Positions 39,310 to 50,137 are shown, counted from the stretch's first letter. The stretch is DNA of 64,000 bases from Phalacrocorax aristotelis (GCF_949628215.1 NC_134279.1:57626266-57690265), one strand, 5' to 3'. Notes: generated by a model from the sequence alone, not told the origin. Numbers and translations are program-made.

Positions 39310-39470
39310 AACCCTGCCATCAATTTCAAGCATCACCTTAGGCAAATCACTGACTCTATATAGGTCTCAGTTCCTTACTTGCAAAGCGGGGACAGTAAAA
39401 CTGCATTTCTCCCACTTTGCATATATTAAGAGCGGAAGCTGTTCTGGTAAGATGTTAACATGCACATGTA
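39310..39470 (+). mobile_element. MIR-type SINE
   Basis: CACCTTAGGCAAATCACTGA, then TCAGTTCCTTACTTGCAAAG and CGGGGACAGTAAAACTGC follow the MIR core in order (CCTTGGGCAAGTCACT ... CTCAGTTTCCTCATCTGTAA ... AATGGGGATAATAATA). The 5' tRNA-like part is not recognisable. It is ancient, shared across amniotes. Confidence 0.7.
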
Positions 39471-40424
39471 TAAAGACTTGAAAAGAAAATGCAATTCAGT
39501 CTGGCTACGGTGCTGTGAGTAATAATACCTCTCAGTATGGTACTGAGTGTTCCTAAGTAATGGAATTGACTGTCTTGTTTTTCATATACTCTGCTTGAAA
39601 TGCTAAACCCACTGGAATACCTTTGCTCAGTCTTGTTCCTCCAACGTCATGCAGATCTCCTCACTTTTTATATCTTGCTGCAGGCCTTGCAATATCAGCT
39701 AACCACATCTGAAACTCATCTAAGCAAAAAGTACATAAATTTTCAAATCAGTTCTCTGTTGCTTGTTCCTTGTGCATTGGGCTTCATCTAAAGCTACATT
39801 TCTGATGCAGAGCAATTCTTTAAAGGGTTGAGAAACTTCATTAAACCATCTCATCTTGTTTATGGTACTGCTGGAAAGATGACTGTTAAAAACCAATCAG
39901 GAATTCTCTCCTTTTCCCATTTTCCCTATGAAGCATTCTCCACTCTTTTTCCTGCTCCCCGTTCCCAGTAGGGTTCCGTGTCACCCTTAGGGATGTTGCA
40001 CACATCCTCAGGGAGGACGCCCCATACTTCTATTTCTGATTCACTGACCATGGAAGTTACCCGAGATCTGCCCCTGGCCCCTGCTTTCCCCTACTCTTTG
40101 TGAAGAGACAACCCTCCAATCAGTGACAAAACCTGTGCCTCCTCCTAGATACATCAGCTGCTGTTCCTGCAGCCATTCTTGTCCTTCCACCCCAGCCAGA
40201 GCAGAAAAGCAACAGTCAGCAGCACCAGCCTCCAGCTCTTCCTGTGAGGAATGGCTCCCCCACGCATGGCATAGGGAGGAGACTCACAATCAGCTCCTCA
40301 TCAAGGAGCACAGCACCCTTTTCCCAAGGCTGGAGCAACACTGATTCCTGTTCCAATTTTTCGTTCTTTAACAGGTAACCTGGGGCAGCTTAACAAAAGC
40401 TGATTGTTAAATCCTGGTCCCTTG

Positions 40425-41165
40425 CAAACTTCTGAGGATGGAGATGCCCCCATTTCTCTGGTGACTTGTTCCAGTACTGTACTACCTTCCCAGTGAAGAA
40501 GCACTCTTCTAGTTTCTGAATGTCCCGAACTGAACCTTTGAAGCTGCAATTTGTGGTTACTGCCCTTTGATAATACCATCTCCTACTACCAAGAAAAAAA
40601 TTGGCTTTGTCATCTTTGCAACTGCCCTTGAAGTAGTTGTAGGCTACAATTAGATACTCCCTTAGTCTCCTCTGTACCAGACTACACACACCCAACTCCA
40701 CCAACTTCTCCTTGTAGGCTATACGCTCCATGTCTCTGGCTGCCTCAGTAGGCTTCTGCTTGACCTTCTCCAGATTCCTCCATGTCTTTCTTGGACTGGT
40801 GTGGGGACACCCAGAACTGAACATGCTATTCCAGGTGCAGCCTCACCAGTGCCAAGTAGAGATGGATGATAACCTCCACCTGCGAGCCTCACTCCTTCCA
40901 ATGCAACTCCCAACATAGTATGCGATTTGCCTTACTCGTGAGGAGAACACACAATGTGTGGGCTCACACTCAACTAGGCACCTGCCATAACCCCCAGGGC
41001 CTGTCAAGCAGGGCTGCCACTCGGCCCATTGCCTCCCAGCCTGTGCAGAGACATGCAGTGGCTCCAGCCAGGTGCCAAGCTCTGCACCTTGCTGTGTTGA
41101 ACTCTGTAAGGGTCTTCTAGCCCCATCCTCTCATCTACCAAGGTCCCTTGCGTTTGAAGCATTTG
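40425..41165 (-). mobile_element. CR1 LINE fragment, minus strand, old
   Basis: Diverged but collinear with CR1 3' sequence: GGTGACTTGTTCCAGTACTG, then CAGAACTGAACATGCTATTC with CAGGTGCAGCCTCACCAGTG, then CCAGGTGCCAAGCTCTGCAC. The terminal ATTCTATG repeats are lost. A 144-codon minus-strand frame inside it is repeat-derived. Confidence 0.85.
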
Positions 41166-44100
41166 TAATGACAGCCACTCCCTGGAACTTAACATCACCC
41201 TGCGCAAGAATTTAAAAATGACAAAACGCGAGTGATATTTTAATTCCTTTGGTCACAAAGGAATTTTAATGCTGTTATTCAGCTTCTGGCTGCTTTTTTC
41301 CCAGTTCTTGTTTGCTCCCATTTGGTCCACAATCCCCCTGAGCTGCAGTCCTGTCATCAGCCTCTTCTTGTCTGTTGGCAGCACCAGGAGAGGGATCCTG
41401 TGACTACGAGGTTTTTTGCCAGTCTCTTGTTTTCTCCCTACGCCCAGCACGCAGGCTGGTGGGACCACCCCCTAGAGCTCCCTGGTGCCTTTGCATCAAA
41501 GGCAGAGGATACTAGTATGTCTAGTTCCCTTTTTCACGTAACTACTTCTCCATCTTAAATACCTATAGATTGATAAACTGGTCTGTGCATCAAAAGCTGG
41601 ATGCTGGTGGAGTTATTTCCACTCTTTCTTTCCTTACTCCCCCAAAAAAGAAACCTATTTACCATGGAAATAGTAGTGCATATATTGAACAGCGGAAAAT
41701 ACTGGGAGAGGAGGTGGTGAGCTGCAGTATCAGCTACAAATAAACTGTGGACCTAAGCCAAAGGCTATTGAAATGCGTAAGAGGCTTTGAATGTTACATC
41801 ATGCCCAAGTTAAACTTTTGACTGAATCACGGATTGGATATTTGGCTCTAAAATCAGAAGTGCACTTAAGCATGTAAGTGGTCCCACTGAAAGCGGCTGG
41901 GCTACCTGTGGACTTAACATCACAGACGTGGTTGAATAACATTGCACCAGGATCTGTTTTGCCAGTGGTGGCTCCTAAATCAGACTTGCTGCTGAAAGTT
42001 TCCCAATGCTGCCACCTACAGAACAGGCTAACTACAGCTTTCGACATAGCAGAGAAAATAATAGATTGTGTACAGTCAGCCCTGGATATGGTTCTGAATT
42101 AGCAATGTGCAGGTCTAAACAGACAATCCTGAAATCCTACTTGAGATTCTTAAATATTTCTCAAATATTTCCAAGGATAGTTCTATGTATCATCTGTTAA
42201 AACACCACCTCTGGAAGGCTGCACAAAAATGGCAGGAACCTGTTAATTCGAATTAAATAATTTGCTCAATAGACTCCTCACGTATCTGGAAGAGCAGCAA
42301 CAGCCACTCACAGGTTTCTTTCAGAGTGGGCATAAAACTTGAAACAGGCTTAACAAGATCCTGCCCTTCTCAATAATTGTCAGTGAAAATTCAGGGGTAA
42401 ATTCAGGAAAAACACGTAGAGGTTGAGATGAGAAATGGACAAGGAAAAAATATTTAATTAACGAGGATGCACAGGAAATAAAGGAACGGTAGAAGTTCCA
42501 CATGGAACTACAGATTTAAGATAAAATTACAAAGAGGAGAAAACAAGCAGAGACAAGAAACAAAAAGAGCCTCACTCCAGATAGGATGTGACCAACAGAA
42601 AATATTAATTATCAGAGAGCATCTTCTTAGGAAAGCAATATGTTTTGATTCACAGCATTCTAAAAAAAAGCCTACAGATATTTATACCTCCTGGTCTAAA
42701 CACTTCTGCTGCAGTGTGAAACAATGGGCAAAGATTAAAATTCAAACACTTGAAAGTAGGTAAAACCAGCCGGAAAATGTGCATTAAAAGCATTTATTTT
42801 GAGATTATACACACCTGATACAACTTTAAAGCATCTTCTATCTTTTCTATTTATGGTTTATTCTATATGGTTTCGACTCGGCGCACACACACTTCCATGC
42901 GCCCTGACTTTTCTTCTGAATGCAGTAGCACATCTGGAACAGCTGTACTATTATTATTGCAAAAGCTTCCATCTATTCATCTTACAGATCCTCACCCGTT
43001 GTTTGAGACCTCCTTCATCCGAAGCAACTCTATACCAACTCCCAAGATCTTTGCCACCCCCAACAACTCATCGTTCTCTTTCTGCCAGGCTGTTTTAGAG
43101 GAAAGCCCAGCTGTTTGCCAGGCCCCTGTGGTCATTTTAGCAGGGGAAAACAGCGTTGCTAGCGATGTTATACACAAGTGGATGGATAATGTTCATTCCT
43201 TAGTTGTTCTCTTTATTTCCATCCTTTGAAGCTGAATGTCGGACCAGAAAACGAGCAAATAAGAAAGGTCTGTCACAACTCTTTCCCTGTTTTATCATGA
43301 GGCCAAAATTATTAAAATGGTGCCTTTCAGTAGATTCTTAGCCCAGACGCTTGAGCAAAAGTGAAAAAAAGTTTATGAAACACTAAAATAATTTCAGTAG
43401 CACTAGAGATTTATATCGCTAGGCTAAGAAGAAGAAAAAACAAAACCAGAAACATTTGATCGCTGTGATCCCTGTAAAAAAATACATTGTACCTCAAAGG
43501 CGATTCTGGGTTGCTTCAGCATCGACTGCCTGCCTGTGTGATTGTACAGAGGCACAGTTACAGCAGGTACCCTCAGCAACAGCCTTAAAGCTGTGAAACA
43601 GGGCCGCTGCAGAATTAAAGCATGCTCCCACAGGTCTGGCATGCAGCTGACTGGGCTCTGCTCTCTCCCCTGCCCCCTCCTTCTACCATATCTGATTTTT
43701 ATTGCCCCTTCCATGCTCCTGTGCTGATGCCACATGCATTTCCTCTTTCGCAGGCTTTGTTGCTAAGCAGCCTGAGCCACAGGCACGGCTCTGAGCCTGC
43801 GCCAGAGCAGGAGGCTGCAGCAGAGATGCCCCAGGAGGCCTCCCTCCACCCTGCAACAACATCCACTGACAGGCAGAATAAGATGCTGTTGCAGAGAACA
43901 GACGTTTTCTTGGGAAGTAGCTTTTACCTCCTTGCTAACAGAAACTGAAAAAGACTGATGTTCAGAATTTACATACTCTGAGCTTTAGCTAATTCTCAGA
44001 ATTTGAATTGTGTTGCAACCCCCTGCTTAGTTCAGCTATCAGGTAATTATGAGTAGTAACAAGGCCCAACACCAAACACCTTCAGACCCCACATGGCTTT

Positions 44101-44729
44101 AATCAAAGCTTGGTTTTGAATCACCCTTCAGAAAAGCCTGGATGCCAGGAACAGTTTGCAGCGTACACAGCGCACCAGTGACCACCTAAGGCAGTAAGTT
44201 ACCCAGCACCATACAACATGCCTGGCAGGCACAGGCTGGGACGCAATGCATTAGAAGTCCGGAGTTGAATGGTGTTTTAGCCCTTCTCACAGCTACCCAA
44301 GTCATCAGCAAGGAGCTGCAGATAAACAGCAGCTAGACTCAGGTAAGAATAGATACCATAGAAGGTCCAAGCTGAGGCCAAGGAGCATGTAATATATATT
44401 ATCTAGTCACCTTTCTTCCCCTTGAACCCCAAATTTTGTCCAGCTATTATGAACTCATGTAGCATGGGTTCCTTCTTTTTCAGGTTGTTTTGGAAAGGAC
44501 AGGTAGCATAGCCTCTTTCAAGGTCTTCCCAACACAATCACAAGTTAATAAGCACACACTGACTGGTCAGCATTAGCCTGCAGATCTCTTAACCACAGGT
44601 AGGAAAAGACCTGTTTTAAGAGTCTCCGGTAAGGAAACACAGCACCAACCAATTCAGTGGCTATTCTGTTGCCTGTAGCATTAGTTCTAATAGCCTCACA
44701 CCTTTCCTCTCTAACTAAATGTATTCAGG
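41166..44729. other. Intergenic, downstream of UCHL1
   Basis: No gene is seen. At about 41850-41905, CACTTAAGCATGTAAGTGGT and CCCACTGAAAGCGGCTGGGC resemble an ancient repeat family common in turtles, crocodiles and birds, but I cannot name it with confidence. Confidence 0.5.
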
Positions 44730-44865
44730 GTGGCAAATTGCAGCTTAAGAGTTTCAGACTGGACATCAGGGAAAAGCTTTACCGGGATCATGCAGCACGG
44801 GACCATGCTACAAGGACAGTGGAGCATCTCTCCATCCTTGGAGGCCTTCAGGTCACTAGAAAAAG
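44730..44865 (+). mobile_element. CR1 LINE 3' fragment, plus strand
   Basis: CAGACTGGACATCAGGGAAA and CTCTCCATCCTTGGAGGCCT followed by TCAGG are the sense-strand CR1 3' blocks. It lies just downstream of the UCHL1 poly(A) signal. Confidence 0.65.
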
Positions 44866-45017
44866 CAGTTGTCCTGCTAACCTGAAGTCAACATTTACTT
44901 TTTGCTCAAAGAGCTTTGAGGGTCCTTGGAGAACAAGGTTTATAGAAGATGCCATATGTAACTCCTATTGGAGAAAGTTAGTGATCACTTAGTCCATTTA
45001 GTCTTCCAGCAGAACAT

Positions 45018-45023
45018 TTTATT
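45018..45023 (-). terminator. UCHL1: UCHL1 polyadenylation signal (AATAAA)
   Basis: This is the first canonical AATAAA on the minus strand after the UCHL1 stop codon, about 315 nt downstream. The implied short 3' UTR suits this family. The cleavage point, near 45.0 kb, is inferred. Confidence 0.65.
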
Positions 45024-45336
45024 CTCATTAAGGACAAGGAAATATCAACCAACAGCTCAATTAACATGACACAGATTAAACAAGCCCTGTTAAGCATTTT
45101 CTACTTAACATGTGGAAAAAGAGTCTAAAGACATCTGATGTGTCCAAACTGTTCACATTAAAACTTGAGCTCATCCTTTAGCATAAGCTCAGCTGATGTT
45201 GCTCCTGTGTATAGCAAAAGGTGGAAACAATTTAAGTTACCAGAACAGCTGTGTTTAACAAGTACTGAAGCACTGGAGTTTAGACTGCATTTACTGGTGT
45301 GCTATTAGACTGCTTTCCTTGCATCTCTTCAGAGTC

Positions 45337-45423
45337 TCAGGCAGACTTGCAGAAAGCCACAGCAGAAAAACGAACTTCTCCTTTTTCACGCTCTGTAAAT
45401 TGTCTGCAGATCTTAGCAGAATC
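45337..45423 (-). CDS. UCHL1: UCHL1 coding exon 9 and stop
   Basis: 28 codons ([20 protein letters not shown] followed by AVAFCKSA) and a TGA stop, after a TTCCAAG acceptor. The terminal CKSA corresponds to human CKAA, the reported farnesylation site of membrane-associated UCHL1. The 3' UTR runs on to a poly(A) signal near 45.02 kb. Confidence 0.95.
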   Translation of the reverse strand, partial: DSAKICRQFTEREKGEVRFSAVAFCKSA

Positions 45424-48400
45424 CTTGGAAGAAAAGAAAAGCAGCTATTTAGAGTATCAGAATACACTTTCTGTAGAGACCAAGTCTTTGCAGCTCCTCT
45501 GTGGGTTCCACCAACTATGTTACAATGTCTCAGAGCACTAACTAATAAATACACTAACAGGTATCTAGCTCTGTAGCACAATACTACCTTCTTACGGTAT
45601 AAGCACCACCAACTTGTGCAGGAAGTAGGTACAGCCACTATACACTGAATGCATGCCTCTTGCCCTTTTATAAGCCTTGTCTTCAGGGAAACAAGATGGC
45701 AGGAGGAAATCTTACCTTCAGTAGCAAGTCATCTGAGCTTGTGCCATGGTTTACAGGAAATGGCATACGCCCATCTGTGAAAGAAAGTGTACTTAGTATT
45801 ACTTCTGAACTAGCAGAACTGAGTATAGTGGACCCAAGAAACAAGTACATGCATGAAGATGCTTGGGAAGTCAGAATAAGTTATCAATACATAACTTGAG
45901 CGAGAAGGGAACTAATTATTCCCAGCTCTACAGGAGATGAGAGGCTTTAGAAGAGGGCCTAGGCCTTCAATGGAACCCATCTTCAGTTAAAATCTTGAAG
46001 ATAAATATATATATACACTTATATATATTTATCAGCTTCAAGAGATTCAATGAGCAGCTTAACTAGCTCCAAGTATCTAGCCTGAGCCCCCAGTGCTGCT
46101 ATACAGTGTAAAGTAGACCCAGTCCAACTCCAGAGTTCCCAGGACCTCACCCAGTTCATACAGATGTCCATCCACATTGACAAACAGGATGAAGTGGAAA
46201 TTCACACTGTTGTCCTCAACCTTAGGAGAGACCATTAGATGTATTTGTTAGATTGAAAAAATGCCTAGTACTGCAAACCCTGCTTGTGACTACAGGGCAG
46301 AGATGTCAACAACAAAGCAAAATGGAAGGACTAAAAACTTAAGCTCAGCTGAAGAGGCCTCTGCAAGACCTCTACTAGGCCAAGCATCAAAATTCATAAC
46401 AAACAGTCACATTTTCAGATGGTCTGAACCCACGTTTTCAATCCATGTTTGAGCAAGAAACCCTACACGTGTATTCACCCATGAGTCACTCATGTCTCTT
46501 CCCTCATTAAACCATAACAGCTCTTCTCCAGGCAAAACCACCTGCATTGCTCTACCACCTTCATTAACCCCCTCTCCCATGATTTTGCACATCTATCTCT
46601 TACCCGACATTGTCCTTCTTGTGCAACCGAATTGTGGACTTCTTGTATAGCCTTAAGAGAAAGCAGACACAGGTTACGACATCCTTAAGTGCTGATAGCT
46701 GTCAGCAGTTTGTGTAGTTCATGTACCTTATTATTTGCAAAATGCTTAGCTCTCTCTTCAGGCGACAGATCAGCTGTTTCATCAAGAAATTTCTTCAGGG
46801 CAGACCCCTCATCTGCACAAGATGATCAAAGATTTTATTCAGCATAGGTTGAGCATCAGTTACAATTCAGATGCAGCCCACAGTGACCAATGCTTGTCGC
46901 ACTAACTGGGAGTCATTGCATTCGGCTTGGAACCATCTCCAGCATAAGCACATTACAACTACCACTTGAAGTAAGCTATTCATCCAGAAGCAATTAATGA
47001 CAATCTACAAAACCAGCCAGAGTTCAAGCGTTCCAGGGTACTCCGGATGCTTGTCTTAGAACTCACTTTCAAATGGGATTTAGCTTTCCTGATTCCTGCC
47101 CCACTGCTTGCAGATTTGGCAGAAGCATTCAGTCCTGTTTTAAAGAAACCCAAGAAAGGTGCCAGATGTGACAACACTTACGTATCAAGTAACAGACTAT
47201 GGGTAGATGAAATCGTTTCCCTGCCTTCAAATGAACACAACACTTGTCATGCCAGGCTTACTTTGGTTTTCCAGAATATCAATTAGCAGTGCAGTACTAA
47301 AATGCACTAAGTTCTAGTCTCACATGCATCATTCATTTCACTCATCAGAGTGAACTATTTCAGAAAATCCCCTCAGAAAGAGTAAAGCAAACTACTCCCA
47401 TTTAACCTTCCAGAGGTGTTTTTTTCTTTGTTTAAGAAGGAATCCCAGACCACCCAACGGGTTCAACTTGTCTTGGAATAACAAACTTAAGTTGTGTTTT
47501 GCAGATCTGTAGTCTTTGAGTCTAGAAAACACTCTATTGTTCAATGACAACCCTTTTTTGACAAGAACTTGCAAGCCTGTTTCCTAAGTTTCCAGCCACC
47601 AGTTGCCTAAGCCAGTTTTATATCCTTTTCTGTGAGAACCGTTGTAACTATTACTTCTGCAGGAAAGATCTACTTACAGACCCTTATCAGCCTGTACTAC
47701 TTTCATAGCAAGAAGAAAACCTGTTTAGACTGATCTACAAGCTACCCTGACCAAGTCTAATTACACTAGACAATTGGTATGAAGAATTTTACCTCTTCAG
47801 TTGACATCATCAACACCAATATCAATAGGTACTTCTGGACATGTTACTTCCCATTTACAAACAGCCTTTGGCCACTCCTGCTATGTGCCCTTTTCCTCTT
47901 GCATTGCTCGCTAGGATGATACCTCTGCAGCTATCAGAAAGGAGTCAAAGTACACTCCCTTCTGCAATTCAGGCAGGTGAGACCACGTGCCCCTCTCCAA
48001 GAGCTCAAAGACCCACTTACCAAAACAGTTTGGCATACCTTAACTTGGCTTGCAGGAAAGCCCCAGGTGTCTCCTATAGCCCACACCCACTCAATCTTCC
48101 CATCATAGAAAAATGGAAATTTAAGCACTTCAGAACATTCATACTCACCAAGCTTCAGTTTATCTTTATTATTAGCAACTGCATGTATCAGACCAATTGT
48201 CCCACAGGAGTTACTGACCGTCTGCTTCAAGAAATACACCTTGGAACTGATTTCTTGGTCCTTTATTTTCTCAGTCTGTTGTTTCCTGAAGTTCTCATGC
48301 TGTAAACATGTAACTGTTTTAAGCATTTCACCACAGTCATCTTTTTATTATGCAAACTACCAGACAAATGAGTTGTGCAGGAAAATCAATACCAGCACTG

Positions 48401-50004
48401 GACAAAGATCTGCCCAGAAAGTCATCTTTGTGGCACAGGTCCAATAAAGCATTTTAGGTCTATACTGGATGCAGGCCAAGTCTTAATGGACTACCTGCAT
48501 GACTCTGTCATATGCAAAAGCACAGTTCTTAGCCTCTCCATCTATTCTCTGTACACTGGAAATAGCTTGGAGTAGGAAATAATATAATGGATAGGCTCTT
48601 TTAGATCCTCTCCCAGTTGTTGCAGTCCATTTAATGAGACTACTCAGCATGTCTCTGCAATAGCTTACCTTCATACCTTTAGGTTACTTGCCTTCACAAA
48701 CCCCTCCCCATCAGAACAATGTATAGACAAGTGTAAAACCAATCACTACTGAAATTAGATAATCTTTCCTCTAAAGAACCTGTTAAATATACTTTATTTC
48801 AAAGTCCATCTCCTCATCTACTTCCTTAGCATCAATTGGACTAAATGTATTCATCATAGAGAATTGATTTAGGCCTCTCCAGACACAATGATTCAGCATG
48901 GTAACAGAATCGCTATTCCTCAACTCAAGACTGCTCATGGTTTTTTTTGTCTGATGCACAAAGCAAAGCGTAAGGGAAATATTAGAATAGAAGGCCTTGT
49001 TTTGTTGCTCAGCGCATTTTAGTTCAGGCTAGCTGAAGGCTGGGGCCAAGCACTCACCACCCCACCAGCCACATACAGCCCCAGAGCAAGACAAACCCAC
49101 TACCGACCATCTGATGCTTGGAGAGATCACACAGGTATGCCCCTAAGAGCCTCCAGCGGGTGCAGACACTGCTGCTGACAACAGCCTGCTCTTTACTCCA
49201 GGGGCACTTGGGCCAGAGGCGGCCCGGCTGGCATATGCAGGGCCACCCCCTCGGGCACCAGCTGTCGCACAGCACCGGCGCAGCCGCGGGGCCCAGCCGG
49301 CTGTCGCCTGCAGCCGCCCCGAAGGCTGGGGAAGGAGGGCACCCCGGGGGGACACCACAGCCGCCCGCCGCCTACCTGCTCGGTGAGGGGGAACAGCAGG
49401 AGCAGCGCGCAGGCCGGGGCCGGGACGGCGCCCAGCGCCTCCTCCTCGAAACCCAGCACGTCCACGAAGCGCCAGCCGGGGCCCACCCCGAGGCGGGACA
49501 GCACCTGCACGGGGCACAGCGAGCGGGTGGCACGGCCGCGACATCCCCCCGCCCCGCGCCCCCCCCACCCGCGCCCCAGTGACACAGCACAACGCGCGGC
49601 ACCGCGGCGCCACCTGCCGCCCGCGCCCCGCCGCCACCGCCGGCACCACCCGGCGGGGGGGGCGCGGCCTCAGCGCCGCTCCGCAGGTGCGGCCGCGCCC
49701 CGCGCAGCGGTTCGGTGCGACCCCGCGCCGCGCCGCGCCCTTCCAGCCGGCTCTGCCCCGGCAGGGCGGGATGCGAAGGGGCGGCGCCCACCCGTCCCGG
49801 TCCTGCGGCGGGGACTCACTTTGTTCAGCATCTGGAAGACAATTCGGGGGAAAAGGGGTGAGTGCCAGGGAGAGACGGCGCCCCCACCCCCCAGCCCTCC
49901 GTGGCCCCACCGCCAGCTCCACCCCCCCGCGGACCCCCCGCCAGCCCCCGGCCCCACCGCCCCTCGCCCACCTCAGGGTTGATCTCCATAGGCTGCCAGG
50001 CCAT
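45337..50004 (-). CDS. UCHL1: UCHL1, ubiquitin carboxyl-terminal hydrolase L1; complete nine-exon gene
   Basis: The coding exons, in transcript order, are 50004-49972, 49831-49820, 49504-49376, 48299-48149, 46812-46727, 46651-46604, 46220-46151, 45774-45716 and 45423-45337. They join in frame to 675 nt, giving 224 residues plus TGA; human UCHL1 has 223. Seen in sequence: N-terminus [11 protein letters not shown], the oxyanion glutamine Q84 and nucleophile C90 in [10 protein letters not shown], catalytic H162 in VNFHFILF, catalytic D177 in LYELDGRMPF, and C-terminus FCKSA. Peptidase family C12 enzymes remove small adducts from the ubiquitin C-terminus and stabilise mono-ubiquitin; UCHL1 is an abundant cytosolic protein of neurons and gonads. 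All introns are GT-AG. The start has a strong Kozak context (G at -3, G at +4). The gene spans only about 5 kb and is intact. It lies upstream of, and in the same direction as, LIMCH1, as in human. Identity is very secure. Confidence 0.97.
45716..45774 (-). CDS. UCHL1: UCHL1 coding exon 8
   Basis: 59 nt completing D177 and running to residue 196 ([20 protein letters not shown]). The acceptor is TTTCACAG and the donor GTAAGA. D177 corresponds to catalytic D176 of human; its codon spans the exon 7/8 junction. Confidence 0.95.
46002..46030. repeat. TA-rich microsatellite in UCHL1 intron 7
   Basis: Two runs of TA units are interrupted by CACT. The tract sits in the 376-bp intron between exons 7 and 8 of UCHL1. 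Confidence 0.8.
46151..46220 (-). CDS. UCHL1: UCHL1 coding exon 7, carries the catalytic histidine
   Basis: 70 nt giving residues 154-176 ([18 protein letters not shown] followed by HLYEL) plus the first base of the D177 codon. The acceptor is CCTAAG and the donor GTGAGG. Human has VDDKVNFH here, so this protein has one extra residue just before the catalytic histidine, which becomes H162. Confidence 0.95.
46604..46651 (-). CDS. UCHL1: UCHL1 coding exon 6
   Basis: Sixteen codons, [16 protein letters not shown] (residues 138-153), phase 0 at both ends, with a TCTTAAG acceptor and a GTAAGA donor. C152, a redox-reactive cysteine in human UCHL1, is present. The exon leads into the crossover loop over the active site. 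Confidence 0.94.
46727..46812 (-). CDS. UCHL1: UCHL1 coding exon 5
   Basis: 86 nt completing 29 codons, residues 109-137 ([20 protein letters not shown] followed by RAKHFANNK). The first codon, GAT, is split with exon 4. The acceptor is TTGTGCAG and the donor GTACAT. The next intron is only 75 bp. Confidence 0.94.
48149..48299 (-). CDS. UCHL1: UCHL1 coding exon 4, carries the catalytic cysteine
   Basis: Fifty codons plus one base, residues 59-108, starting [11 protein letters not shown] and ending NNKDKLKL, with a TTTACAG acceptor and a GTGAGT donor (phase 1). It holds the oxyanion-hole glutamine Q84, nucleophile C90 and I93 (human I93M site). G87 of human is S here (VSNSCG). About half of its codons end in G or C, unlike exon 3. 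Confidence 0.96.
49376..49504 (-). CDS. UCHL1: UCHL1 coding exon 3
   Basis: 43 codons, residues 16-58, from [18 protein letters not shown] to [10 protein letters not shown], between a CCGTGCAG acceptor and a GTAGGC donor. Both ends are phase 0. S18, the site of the human S18Y polymorphism, is conserved. The exon lies inside the CpG island, and 42 of 43 codons end in G or C. Confidence 0.96.
49820..49831 (-). CDS. UCHL1: UCHL1 coding exon 2, 12-nt microexon
   Basis: Four codons, MLNK (residues 12-15), lie between a TTGTCTTCCAG acceptor and a GTGAGT donor. Both neighbouring junctions are phase 0, so skipping would keep the frame. The residues are identical to human UCHL1 at this place, and the human S18 variant is placed in exon 3, which agrees with this structure. 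It is far too short for ORF-based gene finding. Confidence 0.93.
49972..50004 (-). CDS. UCHL1: UCHL1 coding exon 1
   Basis: Eleven codons, [11 protein letters not shown], ending in phase 0 at a GTGGGC donor. Residues 5-11 match the human protein (PMEINPE, including E7, which is mutated in a human neurodegenerative syndrome). Residues 2-4 (AWQ) differ from human QLK. The intron that follows is 140 bp. Confidence 0.96.
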
Positions 50005-50130
50005 GGCTGCAGGGAGCCGGGAAGAAGGCAGGCTGCGCCCCAGGCACGACGATCTCCCCCACGGCACAACACGACCCACGGAACCCCCCGATGCCGTCGA
50101 CGCTGCGGCGGGGAGCCGCCCACCCAGCTC

Positions 50131-50137
50131 TTATATA
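50131..50137 (-). promoter_or_regulatory. UCHL1: UCHL1 TATA box
   Basis: The minus strand reads CCCTATATAAGAGC, a good TATA box, 127 nt upstream of the UCHL1 ATG. It predicts transcription start around 50.10 kb and a 5' UTR of about 100 nt. It lies in GC-rich DNA, so the promoter combines a TATA box with a CpG island. Confidence 0.75.

Larger units (their letters stand above)
31711..40424. other. Intergenic, no gene seen
   Basis: AT-rich DNA with scattered old repeats. It contains a 16-bp direct repeat (36682-36723), an A/C-rich low-complexity tract (37796-37864) and a MIR (about 39310-39470), listed separately. No exon is supportable. Confidence 0.55.

Noticed and set aside
40390-40824. 144-codon minus-strand frame
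   Set aside because: Falls inside an old CR1 3' fragment.
49264-49290. CACAGCACC motif in UCHL1 intron 3 resembling half of a REST/NRSF site
   Set aside because: Only the left half matches; the GGACAGCGCC half is not present at the right spacing.
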